NCBI GenBank assembly: GCA_023238725.1
Contig: CM041538.1
Location: forward strand, 10,290,880-10,354,879
DNA from: Scortum barcoo
Taxonomy: Eukaryota; Chordata; Actinopteri; Centrarchiformes; Terapontidae
Reading direction: 5' to 3'
Length of the DNA stretch: 64,000 nucleotides
The notes under the pieces: model-generated
The model's input: only the letters and a program-made list of their open reading frames with translations
Database searches by the model: none
Told to the model about the DNA's origin: nothing
Position numbers and translations under genes: made by a program
Shown here: in pieces, positions 40,301 to 55,823 of the stretch
Layout of the letters: the number at the start of each line of letters is the position of its first letter
Position numbering within the stretch: position 1 is the stretch's first letter

Positions 40301-43300
40301 CATTTTTCTCAATCACTGGGACATACAACACAAGTGAGGTGATGTCCCCACCTCATTAAAAAGTGTTTGCCACTGCAGTGCTCTCACCCGCTCAAAGCTT
40401 CTGTACAGAACTCTGTGTGCAGAGTAAACTCTGCTAACCCATCTTCTCTGACAGTCTTTGGGGTATGCCTCCCCCACTTAGACTGACATTGTGTTCGCTT
40501 TGATTCTCCCCCCCAAAAAAAGACAGTTTAATGATTTGCAAGGATGAAAAAAAATCAGGAAAAACGCACATAAACATGAAATATTAATTCCAGAAAGGGC
40601 TTTACACAAACATAAAAGCATTTAGCACAATGAGTGAATATGGAGATGACACTTGTTAATTTATCCGTGATAAACTTCCTGTTTGATGCCTGGGAGCATT
40701 TGCAATGGCAGCACGGGGACGTTGTGGAGAGTGAGAAAGCCCAGGGGAGAGGAATCGACGCTGTTCATTTTGTCTTTGTCCCAGTTTAAGACTGCCACTC
40801 TCTCTGTGTCTCTTTCTCTGCTTCTCTCACAGCCTCTCTGTTTCTTTCTGCCTGTCCTTTGTATCTGCTATGCTAACACTTTGCTTCTCCTCCCTGAAGT
40901 TTCCCAGATAGGCTAATTGCAGACCACGAAATCCCTCCAACGCGGCAGCTACACAGCATGATGTCTTTGGTGGCCTCTGATTGAAATAGACCTGATCAAA
41001 ATTTTATCACATTACAGAAGAACCGGGGTCATTTAATGATAGAAACAACCCTAAAATGTATTCCTGCTTTCATCTCTTCTTTCTTCCCTTCCTGCCCACA
41101 AATGCTGCCACTACCAGCGGCAGCATTAAAACTAATAATATTGATGTATAGAATTTGTCGAAATGTCCAGTGTTGTTTTACAGGCCAGACCTTTAACGCA
41201 GGAAAATTTCCAAACCACATCCTGAACACCAAAAGCCACCAGAGCACACACTACAAAATCTTGCACCATATTAGGAGGCGATTGAATGGACTGGCAAAAT
41301 GCAGTGCAGTGTTAAATCCAGTAATCCAATAGGCAGGCTGCTAACTGAAAATGTTAATTTACCCCGTTCCTTGTAGTTTAACACACAGTTTATCAGTTCT
41401 CTATGTGCCGTCAGTTTTCTCGCCCCACATTGAGACAGCAGAGTGGTAAAGTAAGTAAGACGGTCCTTGCCTTGAGAGCTTTGGCTTAAGCAAAGAGCAA
41501 GATACTAAATCATTACCAGCCACAGGCACGGATCTACGGAGAGAGTTTAACCACCGATTTCAGCATTCTTTGTCTTATTATAGTGAGTTAGTATAGAGTA
41601 TAGTATAAAACAATGCAAAGTTATTCAGTGATGAATTACAATTAATCTGTTTTTCACTAATTGAGGTTGAAGGTTAAACTTATAGGTTTTTCTTTAAAAT
41701 TATCATTCAGGCCCATATTACTGTTAACAGCCCACACCAAACTGCGGTACAGTAATCTAGACCTCCTGTGCAACCCAATCAGACGTTGTACTTTTGTGCT
41801 AAGCTGGCACAGCCCACACAGAGAGCAACAGTCCCTCGCTATCTCTGCCTCCTCCTCGCTCTGCCACAACACAGTCAGACTACTGCTGAGCAGGTGAGGA
41901 GAGCCTCTTGACAACTTCCTTCCCAGACTCCCCAGGGCCCGGTGGCCAGGGTGAATCTTTTGTCATCCTAAAACAAGCTCGGGCTTGCTGCTCCTCCACT
42001 CTCGCCTGGAGTCCGGGAGACAGAGCCAGGAGAAGGGAAAATAATTAAAGACATTTTATGTCAAGAGTCCCTTTCTAGAGGGAGTTCGGGAGAGCCAACA
42101 GGGGAGGGGAAAACAGGAGGACTGGAGAGAAAGAGGTGGAGAGCAAGAAATGGAGGGAGAAGCGAGAAGCGAGAAGGCGAGAAGGCGGTGGCGTGGAGAG
42201 AGAGGGTGAGAGAGGAAGAGCATGGATGCAAGTTTCCATTTCCTCTCTGTTGTCCCTCCCCTCCCTCTCGCCGCTGCCCCCCGTCCTCTGCTCAATTAGC
42301 AAAGCAGCAGGTGCTCTCAGCAGCACAACAGATAAGCTTTGAGGAAAGGCTGAAGCTTTTCCCTTTCTTTTCTTTCCTTTTTTGAGATGACCTGCAAATG
42401 TGATACTTCACACCCAGAATGGGCTAGCTGTTTCCTCCACCAATTTCAGAGGTGATAATTTAACTTTTACCCCTCCATACCCCGCTCCCACACCTCCCAC
42501 CCCCCTCCCATCTCTCTCTCTTTTTGTCTCTCTCTTTCTCTCCCACGTTCTCCCTCTTATGTTTTCCACCAGGTGTCCTCTCTGAAGAGCAAGCTGAAGA
42601 AGCAGTCAACAGCAACAGGAAGTGGTGTGGCGAGGGCCTTCCTGAGAGCGCAGGCCGCTCTTTTTGGATCCTACCGTGACGCCCTCAGATATAAACCTGT
42701 AAGCATCCTGTGTCACCAATCACTATCAGTCATCATGTGTTTGAGCTAACCTTCTCTAAAGGGTTGGTTCACCCAAATTACAGAAAAATAAAACACACGT
42801 TCTTTCTTTGCTGTAGTGGTATTGAGCCATAGTGTGGTTTTAATAGCTTTGAGATACCTGTCTGAAATATTTGCTGCCACCTCAATGGGAAAGATGTGGG
42901 GAATTGACAGTATTGATAAAAAATAATTACAAAAAATCCACAGTAATCTCTCTCTGGAAGTAAATCCCCCTTTACTTTGATAGTTATAGGACATTATAGA
43001 ATATAGACAGTCGAAAATACTTCACTGTGGAAGCACAGTGAGGTTCACCTAAATGAAGGTTGATCAATACTGTGAGGGCCTCAAATGTGTTGTGTGTGTG
43101 TGTGTGTTTTCTTTTTGTAATTTGGCCAAACTGACTGACCCTTTACTCTCATCTCACTCTCATCTCTGTGAATGAGTACTTTGCTGACGATGGTTAAACT
43201 CTGTTGAATTGCAGATAAAAAAATTAAAAACATATTAATTAAAAACTGCGCATGAAGTCTTTCAGTTGTGTTTTCATTCACAAGCAGAGATATTCACAGA

Positions 43301-46300
43301 CGTGAATATAGTATATTTGCTCTGGTGTAGCACGCAGTGTGGGTGAGTTGAGTCAAATTTCACTGGAGTGTGGTTAGACTGGGGTAGTTTTGACTGAAGG
43401 TAAAAGGTGTGTTTTGAGCTGGAGCGCAGAGCTAAGGTGGGCCTGTCTGAGGCAGTGAAATGTCAGAGGAGCTGAAAAGAGTCAGGACTTTCCCTTTGAA
43501 GATCCCTTTTAGCCACCTTTGGTGTTTTACTCTCCTTTACTAAGCCCCCCTAACATTTCTTTTCTGGATCTTTTCTGCTTATCAAGTCTGAGTCAGAGCA
43601 CAGCAAACTACAGCATGTCCTGTTTGTCAAATAGCAAAGCCTTTGTTCCTTTGGCTTTGAGATTAATTGGACTTTGTGGACTCCTGGAGTCAAGATGCTA
43701 CATTATTGATGCTGTCTCTCTTTTCTCTGTATACAGACAGTATATGAACAAACTGCCTCCCCTCTGACACAAGCGCTGAGACTCTGCGAATGTGTGTTTG
43801 TGTATGTGTGAGGACAACATGCAGTCATTTCTCAGTTCACTCACGCTCACACCGTGTTTTCTTTTAGGTGCAATCTGTATAAAAGCCACGGAGTTAACAT
43901 ACGTGCACACACACAAGAATGCACAAACCGCACATCTGCTTTCATGAGGACACTGATGACGCTTCCCGTGTTCTGATATTTGTGGATTATCACTCTGCTA
44001 GTCGCTTTTTTTTTTTTTTTTAGCTGAGGCAAAGACGGAGCTGAGCCTGTGAGTGCTGCGGTTCACGGGCCCATATGCCTCAACAGAAGGAGGGGTGTGG
44101 ATGCTTGGTGGGAGTCTTGCTGAGTTGTAAATGAAACAATACTGGAAAATGATAATGAGTTGAAAAGCAATCAGCTGATTAGAACAGCCTTTCTTAGGTC
44201 ATCAGTTTCCGTTCACATTTTGCTCCCCCAGGTGCTTCTCACCCACTCAGTGCAGCGCATGTGTGTTGGGCAAATAGAACCTGAACCTGAAATAGCAATT
44301 CAAATTAGTTTTCACCACCATCGATAAAGCCTAGTCAGATAGGTGGGTGCACATATTCCGTAGCTGTGCACTCTGTACTATTTTGGGGCAGAATTAGCAG
44401 AAATCAAACTCATTTAGGTATGTAAGCAGTTAATATCATCAGCAAAGATGTGAAAACTCTGGATGGGGTGGTCAGGGTCCCATTACATGATAAAAAGTAA
44501 TGAGGATTATTTTAGGGGCAAAATCTTACACATTGCATATTCCATCTAATGTGTTCACATACAGTAGCACTAGCATGAAAACAAACAGGGTCTTGTCAAA
44601 GTACAAATTATTCTGTTTAAAACCTTAAAACAAGCCTGGAAAATAAGTATATAAAACAGATGTAGGAATAAACATAAAATAAATTGGTTTGGTTTGGTAA
44701 AACGAATTTAAAACGATCTAGACATAACATACTGTCCAAATAGCATATTCATAGATTTCCACTTAACTGCGACTTCAGCTCGTCCTAGATCAGAACAGTC
44801 ATCCACAGAGAGCTGCCCACTTGTTCCGTAACTTTGAACACATCTGCTACGAGATGTGTTTCTTTCTCTCTCTAATTGTCTCTATGTAATGGCTCCCTTC
44901 ATGCTTTAATGCAGGCTCTTCCAAAATAAAGAAACAATTTGGGCATGTCTCCATGTATAGTGTACAAACATTTTATAGGCTGTAGTTAGTCTAATATGAA
45001 ACAGCTAAACACAAAGGCAAACGCAAAACAAATATACATGCACACCCACTCACATACACTCTTCACCCTCTATATTCATAGAAACATACACATTTAGTTC
45101 TCGTCCTGTGTTTCCCACCGGAGTGCTCCTCCCCAGCTCTGCCACAAGTCCTTCACACAGGGCTTCATAAATATCCCTTTAGACATCATTGAATTGCTTT
45201 GTTTTTTTCTTCATAGATTGTCTTTCCTATTGCCAATTAATTTTCTATTAGTTCTTTTCCTTCTGTTTTTGTTGTGTTCAAGATGAGTTTCTTCTTCTTT
45301 AACTCTGCAACAAAAAGAGTTTCCCACTCACATATATGGAGGACTGTCCTGTGTGTGTGATATATAAATGATATAATAAAATCATGTTTTTAGTCCTTAA
45401 TGAATAAAAAAATAAAACACTATTTTATACTATGGAGGTAGGAGGTGTGAGTATGTATGGCTCTCTCTTTTCATGCAGTTACAGTTCCAGCCCAGCCTTA
45501 TGTTGTTTCTCTATGTCAACTTTATCGACTACATACAGTTAAAACATAGGTTTTTTTTTACACTTGGGTAGAAGTTGTTGCAGTCTCTCTTGTGCTGTGC
45601 AACCTTGGTGACCCTCCTAAAATAGATGAAATTATTGTTTCTCTCTTATTTTTGTCTTTAACGCAGTCTAGTTGGAAGGCTCCTGCACTAATAGCAGTTG
45701 GAAGTCGGAGCAGGCCCATGTGAACCAAAGGATTTTGTTGGATACTGGTGTGTGCACAGTCTTAAAGTTGACTTTGGACGTTTGTTCAGTAGCTGTTAGT
45801 TGTTAGTGTCAGTATGCTATTCAGTTTTGTTAGCTGCAGCAAAGTCCGAGGCTGTAGCAGCCAGATGGAGACTGCAAAGCTGATTAAACTACAACAAGCT
45901 ACTTTCAAGTCGGATTTTTACGAGAGAATACGCCCTAAAAACTTTTAGTGATGTAAGTGGAGCAGTATTCCTGTGATGTAATTTGGGCCACTGGTATCAT
46001 CCGCCCATCCTTATAAATGGGGTTAGTCCCCGGTGTTGTTAAGTTGTTTTTATGTGCTCACAGCCTCCAACAGACAAAGCACATTGTTTAACACCAGAAG
46101 AATTTAGAGCATCATTGAAATATGTGAGAATTATGTTAATTATGAGAAAACATGAATTGGAAATGACTGCAGGGCTGTGTGTGATTGGCCCGCAGTGGTT
46201 CTGTTGTCATCCTCTGTGTCTATAGCTCACAGGCCAACAGACATGATGTAAGAAATAGTAATAACGTGTTCATGTGGAGTACTGGGGAGTTTACTGGGGC

Positions 46301-46915
46301 ACTGTCTTCTGGTCTAGGGGAGATCATGTGCACTCCTGCAGGGGAACTATTTTCTGTTATTTTTTGTTTTGTCTTTTTTGTTGTTGTTGTTTTTTCGATA
46401 CTCTTTCACCTACCTCTTCCTCTTCCTTCCTCGTTCCTTCCAGTCTCTCTTTTAGGCTCGTTTTCTGTTTTTGAGCCCACTTGGCTCAGTAATGAAGAAA
46501 TCAGTTGAAATACTCCTTGGTTAGAGAACTTTATATAGTGCATAATGATAATAGACATGATTTGAACGCCTCGGTGCCATGAATCATGTTTTAAACAACA
46601 TTGTTGAGTTTAGACCCCCTGCCTTTCAAGGCACCAAACGCATCTGCCTTCGTTCCTGTGGCTCATTTCTGAACTAAATAAACATGGTGAAAAACAGATT
46701 GGCACAAAGAAAAAGTGAGCCAAAATTAATTAGTATTAATTGTTTATTTTAATTTTTGCCAATAATGTCTCTGTGGACTCCTCAGGGGGAGCCAATCACT
46801 TTCTGTGAGGAGAGCTTTGTGAACCACCGCTCGAGCACCATGAGGAACTTCCTGTCCATGGCTGTCAATCTGCAGCTCTTCAAACAGGTACAAACAGCTG
46901 TCTGCATATTTGTGT

Positions 46916-46949
<34 letters not shown>

Positions 46950-47754
46950 AGGGTTTCTTTTAATCAGCATTATCTACTCATTTTGGCATACTGTAACCAT
47001 TAGAACTGATCTGATCCTATAAAATGTTTAATTCTGGACAAGATATTTAACTTTATGCATGAAAACAGAACCTTTGCTCTTCCTGAGATCATAATTATGC
47101 ATAAAAAATCTTCTGTCACTTACATGGGTACATTGACAGATGCACAGCTCTATTCTGTAAGCTATAAGCAAGCACAAATAAAAAAAAGATGACTGAGTGC
47201 TTATATTGTAGGTTACTCTGTCCTCTCCCATCAATGTCGGGCTATTTTTGAGCTGTTTATTTTTTTAGCTGATTTTTTTTTATTTAGAAGGGTGAAAGTC
47301 TTCATTTTTACAGATGAAAGTTTTCTCTCTGCACCGTTTGGGCTCAGCAAACTGTCATCAGGGTAAAGTTAGCGTTTAGTATCTTGACAGTTCACTTGTT
47401 CAGAGTGAGGAGAAATGGAGAAGAGAGAGGCCAGGGATTATAGACGGTTATTGCCCCCGAGAAACTGTTTACTGTGGTTATCTCTCAACACACATCTTAA
47501 TGTCTCTTTGTTTGCTCAATTTTGCCTCCTGCACAAACAAAGCCATTAGAACTCAGGCCTGTTGAAAGTATTTTTTTACTGCACAGAACCATATCATGGC
47601 TTTACTCTGTCTTTAACACACAAGGCACAAAAGAAAATGTGGTCCAAATTAAAAAATATAAAATACGTACGCCACTATAAAATATCCACCACTAGCAGAT
47701 ACAGTATTGTCAGCACCACTGTGTCGTGTGTATTTATGTGCAGTGTATAGAGTA

Positions 47755-47788
<34 letters not shown>

Positions 47789-50700
47789 GTGTGTGAGCAG
47801 GTATCCTTTATTTATGTGTGGTTACAAGAGTTTCCCTTAAAATCACTCATGTATACTTAATATGTTTTTCCCCCCAAATCCCTTCAGCAATACTAAACTT
47901 AGCCGTGCCAGGGCCAAGTCGAGAGACACCTCTGGCTCCGAAGAAAATTTCCTCTCACCCCTTGAATTTTTCTTTGTGCTCTCTGACCCGTGATAGTAGT
48001 GTGATTTACCCCCGAGAGTTACAGCACAGCGGCCCTCAATCAGCCTTTTGTTTCTCTGGACACTCTGCCCCGTCTATAATTTTCCCAGGCAGAGCAGATA
48101 GCGAGCAGCAGTTCAAAGCATCCTCCCGGCTGGCTCCTGCCTCAGCGGTAGCATTGGGAAACAGGCCCTTATCTCCTCCTCCTCCTCTCCAGCATGGGGG
48201 ATGGGGGAGAGCTTATCTCCTCCACTCCTCTTTCGACTAAAGTGAGAGAGGCCAGCGGTCTGTCCGAGCTCTGCTCCGGCCGTGACCCACATCCGCTCCC
48301 AAACACGCAAACAATGCTCAACTTGCACGGCCACACACAAGCACATTAAGTTTTACATACATAAGTAAGGAAGTACACTTTTGGATTTTTTTCCCAGCAC
48401 GTCTGCTCCTTGTTTAGTTATCGACGATGTTTTTATATTAACTGTTATTTAATTTTAAACTTTCTGTCTTGTTATGAATCTATAATACAATATATTGTCT
48501 GCATTGTCAGTATATTGCACATTATTTATAGGCCTGTAAGTAGGACTGCTGTCTCATTAGTATTCCCCCTAATTAAAAACCTAAAAAACATTTGGCCACA
48601 TACAATCATTAACTTTGCAGTATTGTTATATAAAAAAATATTCAAATCCACAACTGCTGCATTGCTGATATTACAATAGGAGCAGGAATTAATCATTAAC
48701 ATTACCATACTTTACCATAACCTTTAATTATTTTGCTCATTTGTTTCCCTACGGCTAAAGTAAAAAGTTTGTGCTTTATTTACCAGTTGCATTGTGGACA
48801 GAGGGGAACTACAGGGCATCACACGGTAGATGCCATTGTTAAGTTGTGGTAGTGTAAACAAACATGTTGGGTTGCGCAATTATCTAGCAACCAATCAATA
48901 GGCTGAAACAACATGTCTGATATACTCAACAAATATATTCATTGATATGTATCTTTTATTCACTTGCACACAAAGTGTGGGATTCGTCAGACACCCCAAA
49001 TGTCAACAGTACTCGGTCAAACTTGAGCTAAATTCAAACCACATTATTTGAATTGGTGGACCACAACACGCGGCAAAGCATACATGCATAATGTCGAGGT
49101 GTTACCTGAGTCTGAGGTGTTAGTGCTCTCAGCAGGAAATTGCTTTTCTACAGGTGATTCCTTGTAAAGCAGCTCTTTTGCTTCATGATCAGCCACAAGT
49201 AATTCCAGTTTTATGGGAACCGCGTGGCGTTGTTCATGCAAATTCATCAAAACATTATTACTCTGGGAGCTGAATGGCTTAGTTGACAGAGAGACTATTG
49301 TGTGCTGTCACATGATATTGAAGGCCATCAATAACTTCCATTACCCCTATTGAAATATATTATTGTAACAAATTACTCACTGTAAACTGTTCAGTCTTGT
49401 GCCTCTATGAAATAAAGACACCAAGCCAACTGTAAAATGAATATACAAATCCACACCTCTTCACATGTCACAGTTTCACCTTCAAACACATTCCTGCTCT
49501 GTTCCTGGTTGTTCATTCTGCTCTGCCCGCCAGCCCTTCCTGTGTTCAGAACAGAACAAGTGGGAGAAGTCTTACAAAAGAATGTGGAGGGAAGCCTGTT
49601 GACATTAACCTGCTTCCTATCAACCATCCTCAGCTCCTACACACTTACATACTCACAAGCACACACACACACACACACACAACAGGGTGTGTATTGTGCA
49701 AGGAGAGACTGATTCAATGAAGTCTCTTTGTCTTATTGACAAAACTAAGCAATATGCGGTTTTATCGAGTCTGTAGGGGGACTTGTACTCTGATGATTTA
49801 CTGCCAGGAGCCTTTGTAGACAATGTGCGTCCCATCAATCGATAATCATCCGTCATTCTCCATGTATATGAATGTAATAGGCGAGACATTTATCGAAAGG
49901 GGGAAAGGTGTGTCCTTGCAAAACCAAGTTATCTGATTTCTGATGTGTGTCTTTGAGACAATTTTGAGAGTTATTAATTGGTTCATAGATATTAAGGCTT
50001 ATAGGAGAAGGTTTTTCTATGCCTATGTTTGATTGACATGCATTACAGCCTGTAAAGCAGCGAAACTGGTTGCCGCTTGCTCTCCAGGTTTTCTTCTTTT
50101 TGGCCAAATTTGGATTTCCCTGCTATAACAACTAGCAAAGATGGCGAGCTGTAAACCCGAATCCAACCGTTCAAAAGTGCCCCTCCTGTGAGTGACGTGA
50201 TTTCCGCCATATCCCTGAGTATCTGCAGTTTATGGGCTAAAATTCCACAAATGAGACCCAGGTTGCTACAAAAAATTACATTTCCTTTAAGCTCTCCATG
50301 TATATCTCTGTAAATGAACCCCTGTAGAGTCCTAATCCCAACTTCGGGCTCCACAGTTCCAGAGTTTAAATAAATGTAGACCACTGTGACCGACCCGCGA
50401 GTGAGTCAATGTGCTGGTAGCCAGATGGAATAACTCTTTCTACTGTCTGCAGCTACAACAGCAACAGGAAACGAAATGACATGTAGACACGAGTGTGGAG
50501 CTCAGTGTGCCTGAATCTGTTCTGAATGTTTTGTTTTGGTTTTATTTACACTTTTAGTTTGGGGTGAGTTTGTCTAGTCAAAAACAGTTAAAGCAAAATT
50601 ATTTCAATGTTTATGGAGTAAATTAGTTTTTCATTTTTTTTTTTAATTTATTCAGTCTCCTATTTTATTATGTGGTCTCAACCAACCTGACATGATTTCA

Positions 50701-53700
50701 TTTTATTTGTTAAATGTTTTTTTTTTCCTGTTTTTTTGTGGCGTCTCTTTCAAAACAAAGAAAATGAGCCTTTGTGTTGTGTGCGTGCCTTTGTGTACAC
50801 GCACGTTTGTGTTTTCTAAGTGTCGGTTTGCATGCGCGTGAGAGTGTGGTGATCACAGTCTGCCATTGTTGAGTAATGTCTAATTAAGGCCCACAGTGAG
50901 GCAGGTAATCCGGCCGGGGTGTGTGGAGGGAGGGGGTGGTGAGTAAGTGGAGGCTTTGGCTAGGTGATGATTTGGGTTGATTATGTGCACTAATTGGGCC
51001 AGCCAAGTAGCGGAGCAGTGGTTGGAACCTGCAGTCTCACCTCTCATTAAAATGATCTAATGATGAGTTTCCAGCTCTTCTGACCAGAGGAGCGGATGGC
51101 CGTGTCGGTCGCTAGTTAGCAGGCTGTCCCTGAGGACACTCGCCCTAAAACAACCTACACTGTTGTTACACTTTGGACACACGTGCAGAGGTGGGAGTGG
51201 GCTTGTTTCTGCTGAGAATTTTATCTGACAATATGTTGCTGTCAAGTAATTGTATTAAAACGAATAGTGTACCATTTGTTGTTGTTCAGAAAAATACAAA
51301 AGAGTGCTTGAAAGGTAGGAGGTGTTGATCGTTAATTAATGCAATGATCAGTCAAAATACTTTTTAGCTTCAAATCCAAATGCTTTATAATTCCTAATTA
51401 TTTTAAATGAAAGCATTACTGGTTGTTAGCTGCTTTTGCCTCCTACCTTTACACAAATAAATTCTGAAGAGGTTGAAAAATATGAAGGTTAACTTAAGGT
51501 TGAACACAAAGATTTATCAAAAAAAAAAAAATACATGAACTGGTAGAGGGTTTGTTTTTCAGGTCTTCAGGCCCAACATTAAAATACCATATTGCAGCAG
51601 TTTTTTTTTGTTTTGTTTTTACACCAAAAACCTGCCAAGATTAACCCAACAATTTGACTGGAAAGTATTTTTTTCCACGCAGAGATTAGCTGATATTACA
51701 AACAATGGGAAAGGAAACTAACATATAAATTTGGGGGTACGGGGGAGGGGGTGGGGGTTGGATTTAGCTAATAGAAAACAGTGCACTGTGTGTGTGACTG
51801 AGTGATCTCTATTCCCATAAGAACTTTATTCATGTTAAATATTTAGGAATGTTTTTCCCCACAAAAGCTACAATATAGCACCGATACAGTGGTCAGTCAC
51901 ATAACCGGGCCTGTAAACTGCTTGGAGGAGGCACCAAAGCTCCAATAATGATAAGAAATGTGCGTTAAACTGTTAGTGACATCATTTTGTTTTTTCTTTC
52001 TTCCCCTTTCTTCCAAGCTTTTATTTGGTCATGGCCAAATGGTTCTAATGGTTTAATGTCCAAAGTATGCTGTTACTTTTATTGTGTTAATCACAAAGGC
52101 TCAGGTATGTCAGCTTCAGTGTATCTTGCGTAACAGACTTGCGTGGGTTTGCGACTGTGCTCATGAAATGTTTAGCTGTCTTGGCCGTTAGGTTCATGTT
52201 TATGAGATGGAGTTTTATGCGCTCCTTGTTACAAAGAGAGGAAATGAAACTTCCTCATGTCTCAGACACTGTGCAGCATGCAGTCTGCTGCCCTAATCCC
52301 TCACCTGCTCCACATTACCAAATCCCTATTACCTGCAACCCACCTAATCTTGGGATGTAGTTTCTGTCAGGTAGGATTAATAACACCCCACTGTGGCTGT
52401 GAGTGTTTGAATCTGTGTGTAAGTGTATGTGTATCTGTTTAAGTGTGTCCACCCCCAAACCCCACCCCCTCCCTTCTTTAATAAGCTTGTTGTAATTTAT
52501 GGTTGTAGTTCATCGACGGACGGCTGGCCAAATTGAATGCAGGCCGTGGCTTCTCCGACGTGTTTGAAGAAGAGATCACAGAGGGGGGCTTCTGTGGAAG
52601 TGAGTGGTGCTAGACCTGTCTATCAATTAGCCACATTATATTTATTTGCAATATTTCATGCAGTGGGCAGGAGTTATTTTGTAAGATGTAAAAGCAGAGA
52701 ACAAAACCAGGGGAAACCTTTTTAAAGTTATGAACATGAAAAGAAGGCACTAAAAGCCAGCCACTGGCCAAAAACCATGTCTCACTCTCAAAACTCTAAA
52801 ACAATTGCATTTAAGACAATGACAAAATGCTAAAAATAATGTTGTAAATGAAATACTATACAGTATACTGTAGTACTCTTGTGTATGTTTTATACCAAGT
52901 TAATTTTAAAATGCTTGATCCATGTGTGAAGGTCTCTCATGAACTCACCTGTGTCAACATAATGCACATAAAGCACTTTAAATACTAATGCACTGATGAA
53001 TCATATCGTATTCTGGAGGGAGTAGTTTAATTATTTAAAAAAAAAAAACAACATTATGCGTAGGATTATGGCCTAAAGTCCATCTGTCAAAAGAAAAAAA
53101 AAAAAGTCAGGACCTCATGGTGAGTTTGTTTATTTTTTATATTTGACATGCATCATGAGTGTAATTTCATGTAAAAATCATTATTGGATCTGATTACAAA
53201 GGGTATGTATAAATCTCACTGAATGTGTCAAAAGAAGATTGATGAAAGAATTAATAACATTTTGACAAGACTGATTATTACATGTGGAGACTGCGCAACA
53301 AGACATCAGAAGTTTGAAATCCCACAGGATCGCTCTGACAAATTATATCATTTTGATCATAACATTTCAGGTCTGAATCGTATTTACGTGACAAGAAAAA
53401 GGAAATGCCATCCAGATGTTGCAGCTAAATATCCATCGTGCTGCATTATTGGGCTTATCAGTTCTGATCCTGACCCAAACCCACACTGTCATGTGTAATT
53501 CTGTCGGAACATTTGAGAGCAGACCCTGGATACCGTAAAAAAAATCTTCCATTTTAAGAGGAAATACTAAATAATAATGTACTTAATTATTATTTATTAT
53601 ATGACGTCAGAGACAAAAAAAAGAAACAAAGATTAAAAATGCGCCAGATTTCTATAAATGTTAGTTTGTTGTGCACACTTTTACTGAACATTTGTCCTGT

Positions 53701-55783
53701 TCAATATTGAAATGGCTTTGTCTGCAATGTAAAATGCTCAATAATGTGGGAGTGTGTTTAGCTACTGCATGGGGCTGTGTCACAGTGTAATATACACAGT
53801 TATCTTTTCTTTGCAATGTTAATACAGTGCTATGGAGTGCATAATGATTAATTCATATTTCCTGTGTTTTATACATCCCTCCAGGTAATTCAAGGTCTTA
53901 CCAGCAGTGGATGCACACTGTAAAGGTATTCTCAGAGTGTCCTGCATATCATACCCAAGTGCTTTTATCTATGGCTTTTTTTATGATTCACTCATTTTAT
54001 TCCCGAGTTATATTTAATTGAAAGCGTGATTGACACGACTCAGTGTTTGAAGTCCTGCTGTTGCCTTTGGAATGAAGGGGCTGTCTGAATGTACAGATCC
54101 AGCTTGAGTGCAGTTTGGTGTGTGAAGCGGCGCGTGCAGCAGGACAGTGGAGACAGACAGGGAGGGAGACAGAAGTGATTTGACGTGACAAGACGTCCTC
54201 CGACATGACATGTTGATCTGGCAGCAAACACAGGCGTTACTCCGCTGAACCGACCCAAGAACATAGATCTCTCCCTCCTTCTTCATCTCCTGTCTCTTTC
54301 CTCCTCTCCTTTTCTTCTCTGTTTCTCTCTCTTCTCTCTTTCTCAGCTCCCTCTCTCTCATCTCTGTCACCCCCCGTCTCTCTCTCTCTCTCTCTCTCTC
54401 CCTCCCTCTCTATCTCTGAGTATATCTTCCTCGCCCTCCCTCTCTCTCCCCGCGCCGTCAGCTAAGGCTGAATTAGTTCTCTAGAGTGCTCTTCAAAGGT
54501 TTGTTAAAGTTCACATTTCCTGACTGACAGGGATCTATAAGAGGGGCCTTCACCTCGGCCCCTCTCCTCCTCTCCCTCTGCCGACTTCTGAGACGCTGTC
54601 TGCCATTTACTCTGTTTAGCCGTTTAGCCGCTGCTTTGTGCTTACACTAAAGACCAAACAGAGGAAAAGAGTGAGACGCCAAAAGAAAGATGCAGCAAGT
54701 CGGAGAGAGAAAAGAAGACAGGCACAGAGAGATATTGGGTGCCATAATGTCAGTCTGCAGAACTCAAAGTAGAAATCAATCATGCGCAGTCCCCTCCATC
54801 GCTTTTTAGCTGCTTCTAAATAAAAACCTCCTGAATGCTATGAATCATGCAGTTTATCTCGGCTCAGCGACGTGATGCTTTGTCTGGTGTCACCATTTCT
54901 TCACTGAAATTGTATTACAATATTATTTTACAGCTGCAGAGGGAGTGTTGGTTGTGTTTGATATTGAAAATTAGGTGATTACTGTGGGGTGCTATGCAGT
55001 AATAATTATCACAATACTAATAGGGATACTGTACAGTATGACAAATGTATATAAAAAAACAAAATAATTAAACTTATGCAGTGAGTAGTGTTCACCTGTT
55101 TACATGAGACACATCTCCTCAATTAATCAACTTCAGTCATGTGAAAAATTGTTAAGACCATGATGGTGATATGATTGCAATAAAAGTAAGTAAATGATAA
55201 CGTTACTGCCCAGCCCCACCTGCATGCATATGTGAATATTTAATATAAAGATTTAATGTTGTTTGAATATGTGGATAAGTGAGGACTAATAATTTTCTGT
55301 GTCTGTTCCAGAGAGGTGGAGCACTCTTCAACACAGCTGTGACAAAGGTACGTTCACGGGCACATTAGTGTAGCTTAATGCACTGTTTTTATCTTTAATA
55401 TGTACATAACTTGAAGCTTCAAGGCCTGAAAAATCCCATTAAAGCAGAAGTTCAGATGACATTTTGCAGGTTATTATTTGAAAATGAATCAGTTTGCTTG
55501 AATATACAACAAATGAATTTAAATAAGTGTCTGTTTTGGAATTGACAGTGGAGGGAATGGGAGCGTTGTTCATGACTAGTGTGTGTTTGATGAGCGCTGC
55601 CGTGTCGTTATGCGCTGTACAATAGGTGGTCAGGGTGCCCTTTCATGTTATCGCGTCCTGTTAGTGTGCGGGGCTCTCTTATCCAGCCTTTTGTCTCCGT
55701 GTTTTTGCCACAGGGATCAAAGCATTTCTTGATGTTACATGAAACCAGAACAGAATGTTAATGCAACATGTTTTGATTAGTAA

Positions 55784-55823
<40 letters not shown>

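Larger units (their letters stand above)
33523..42572. other. dennd1b: Intron after visible exon 9
   Basis: At 9.05 kb this is the largest visible intron. It starts with gtgaga followed at once by a long CA repeat. It also has CA runs (34272-34302, 39379-39411), T-rich DNA (36190-36480), and purine-rich (42060-42230) followed by pyrimidine-rich DNA ahead of the acceptor. A stretch at 34120-34200 with 'gccaattaccag' and 'tttaattaatgga' may be conserved non-coding DNA. No exon is recognised. Confidence 0.82.
46888..52508. other. dennd1b: Intron after visible exon 11
   Basis: A 5.6 kb intron with TG repeats (46919-46948, 47757-47786), a CA repeat (49660-49681), several poly-A and poly-T runs, and a G-rich patch (51733-51760). 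No exon or named repeat is recognised. Confidence 0.85.

Noticed and set aside
53223..53498. 91-codon plus-strand open frame with several Cys/His residues
   Set aside because: It lies inside the intron between exons 12 and 13, whose phases already match. No zinc-finger spacing or homology was recognised.
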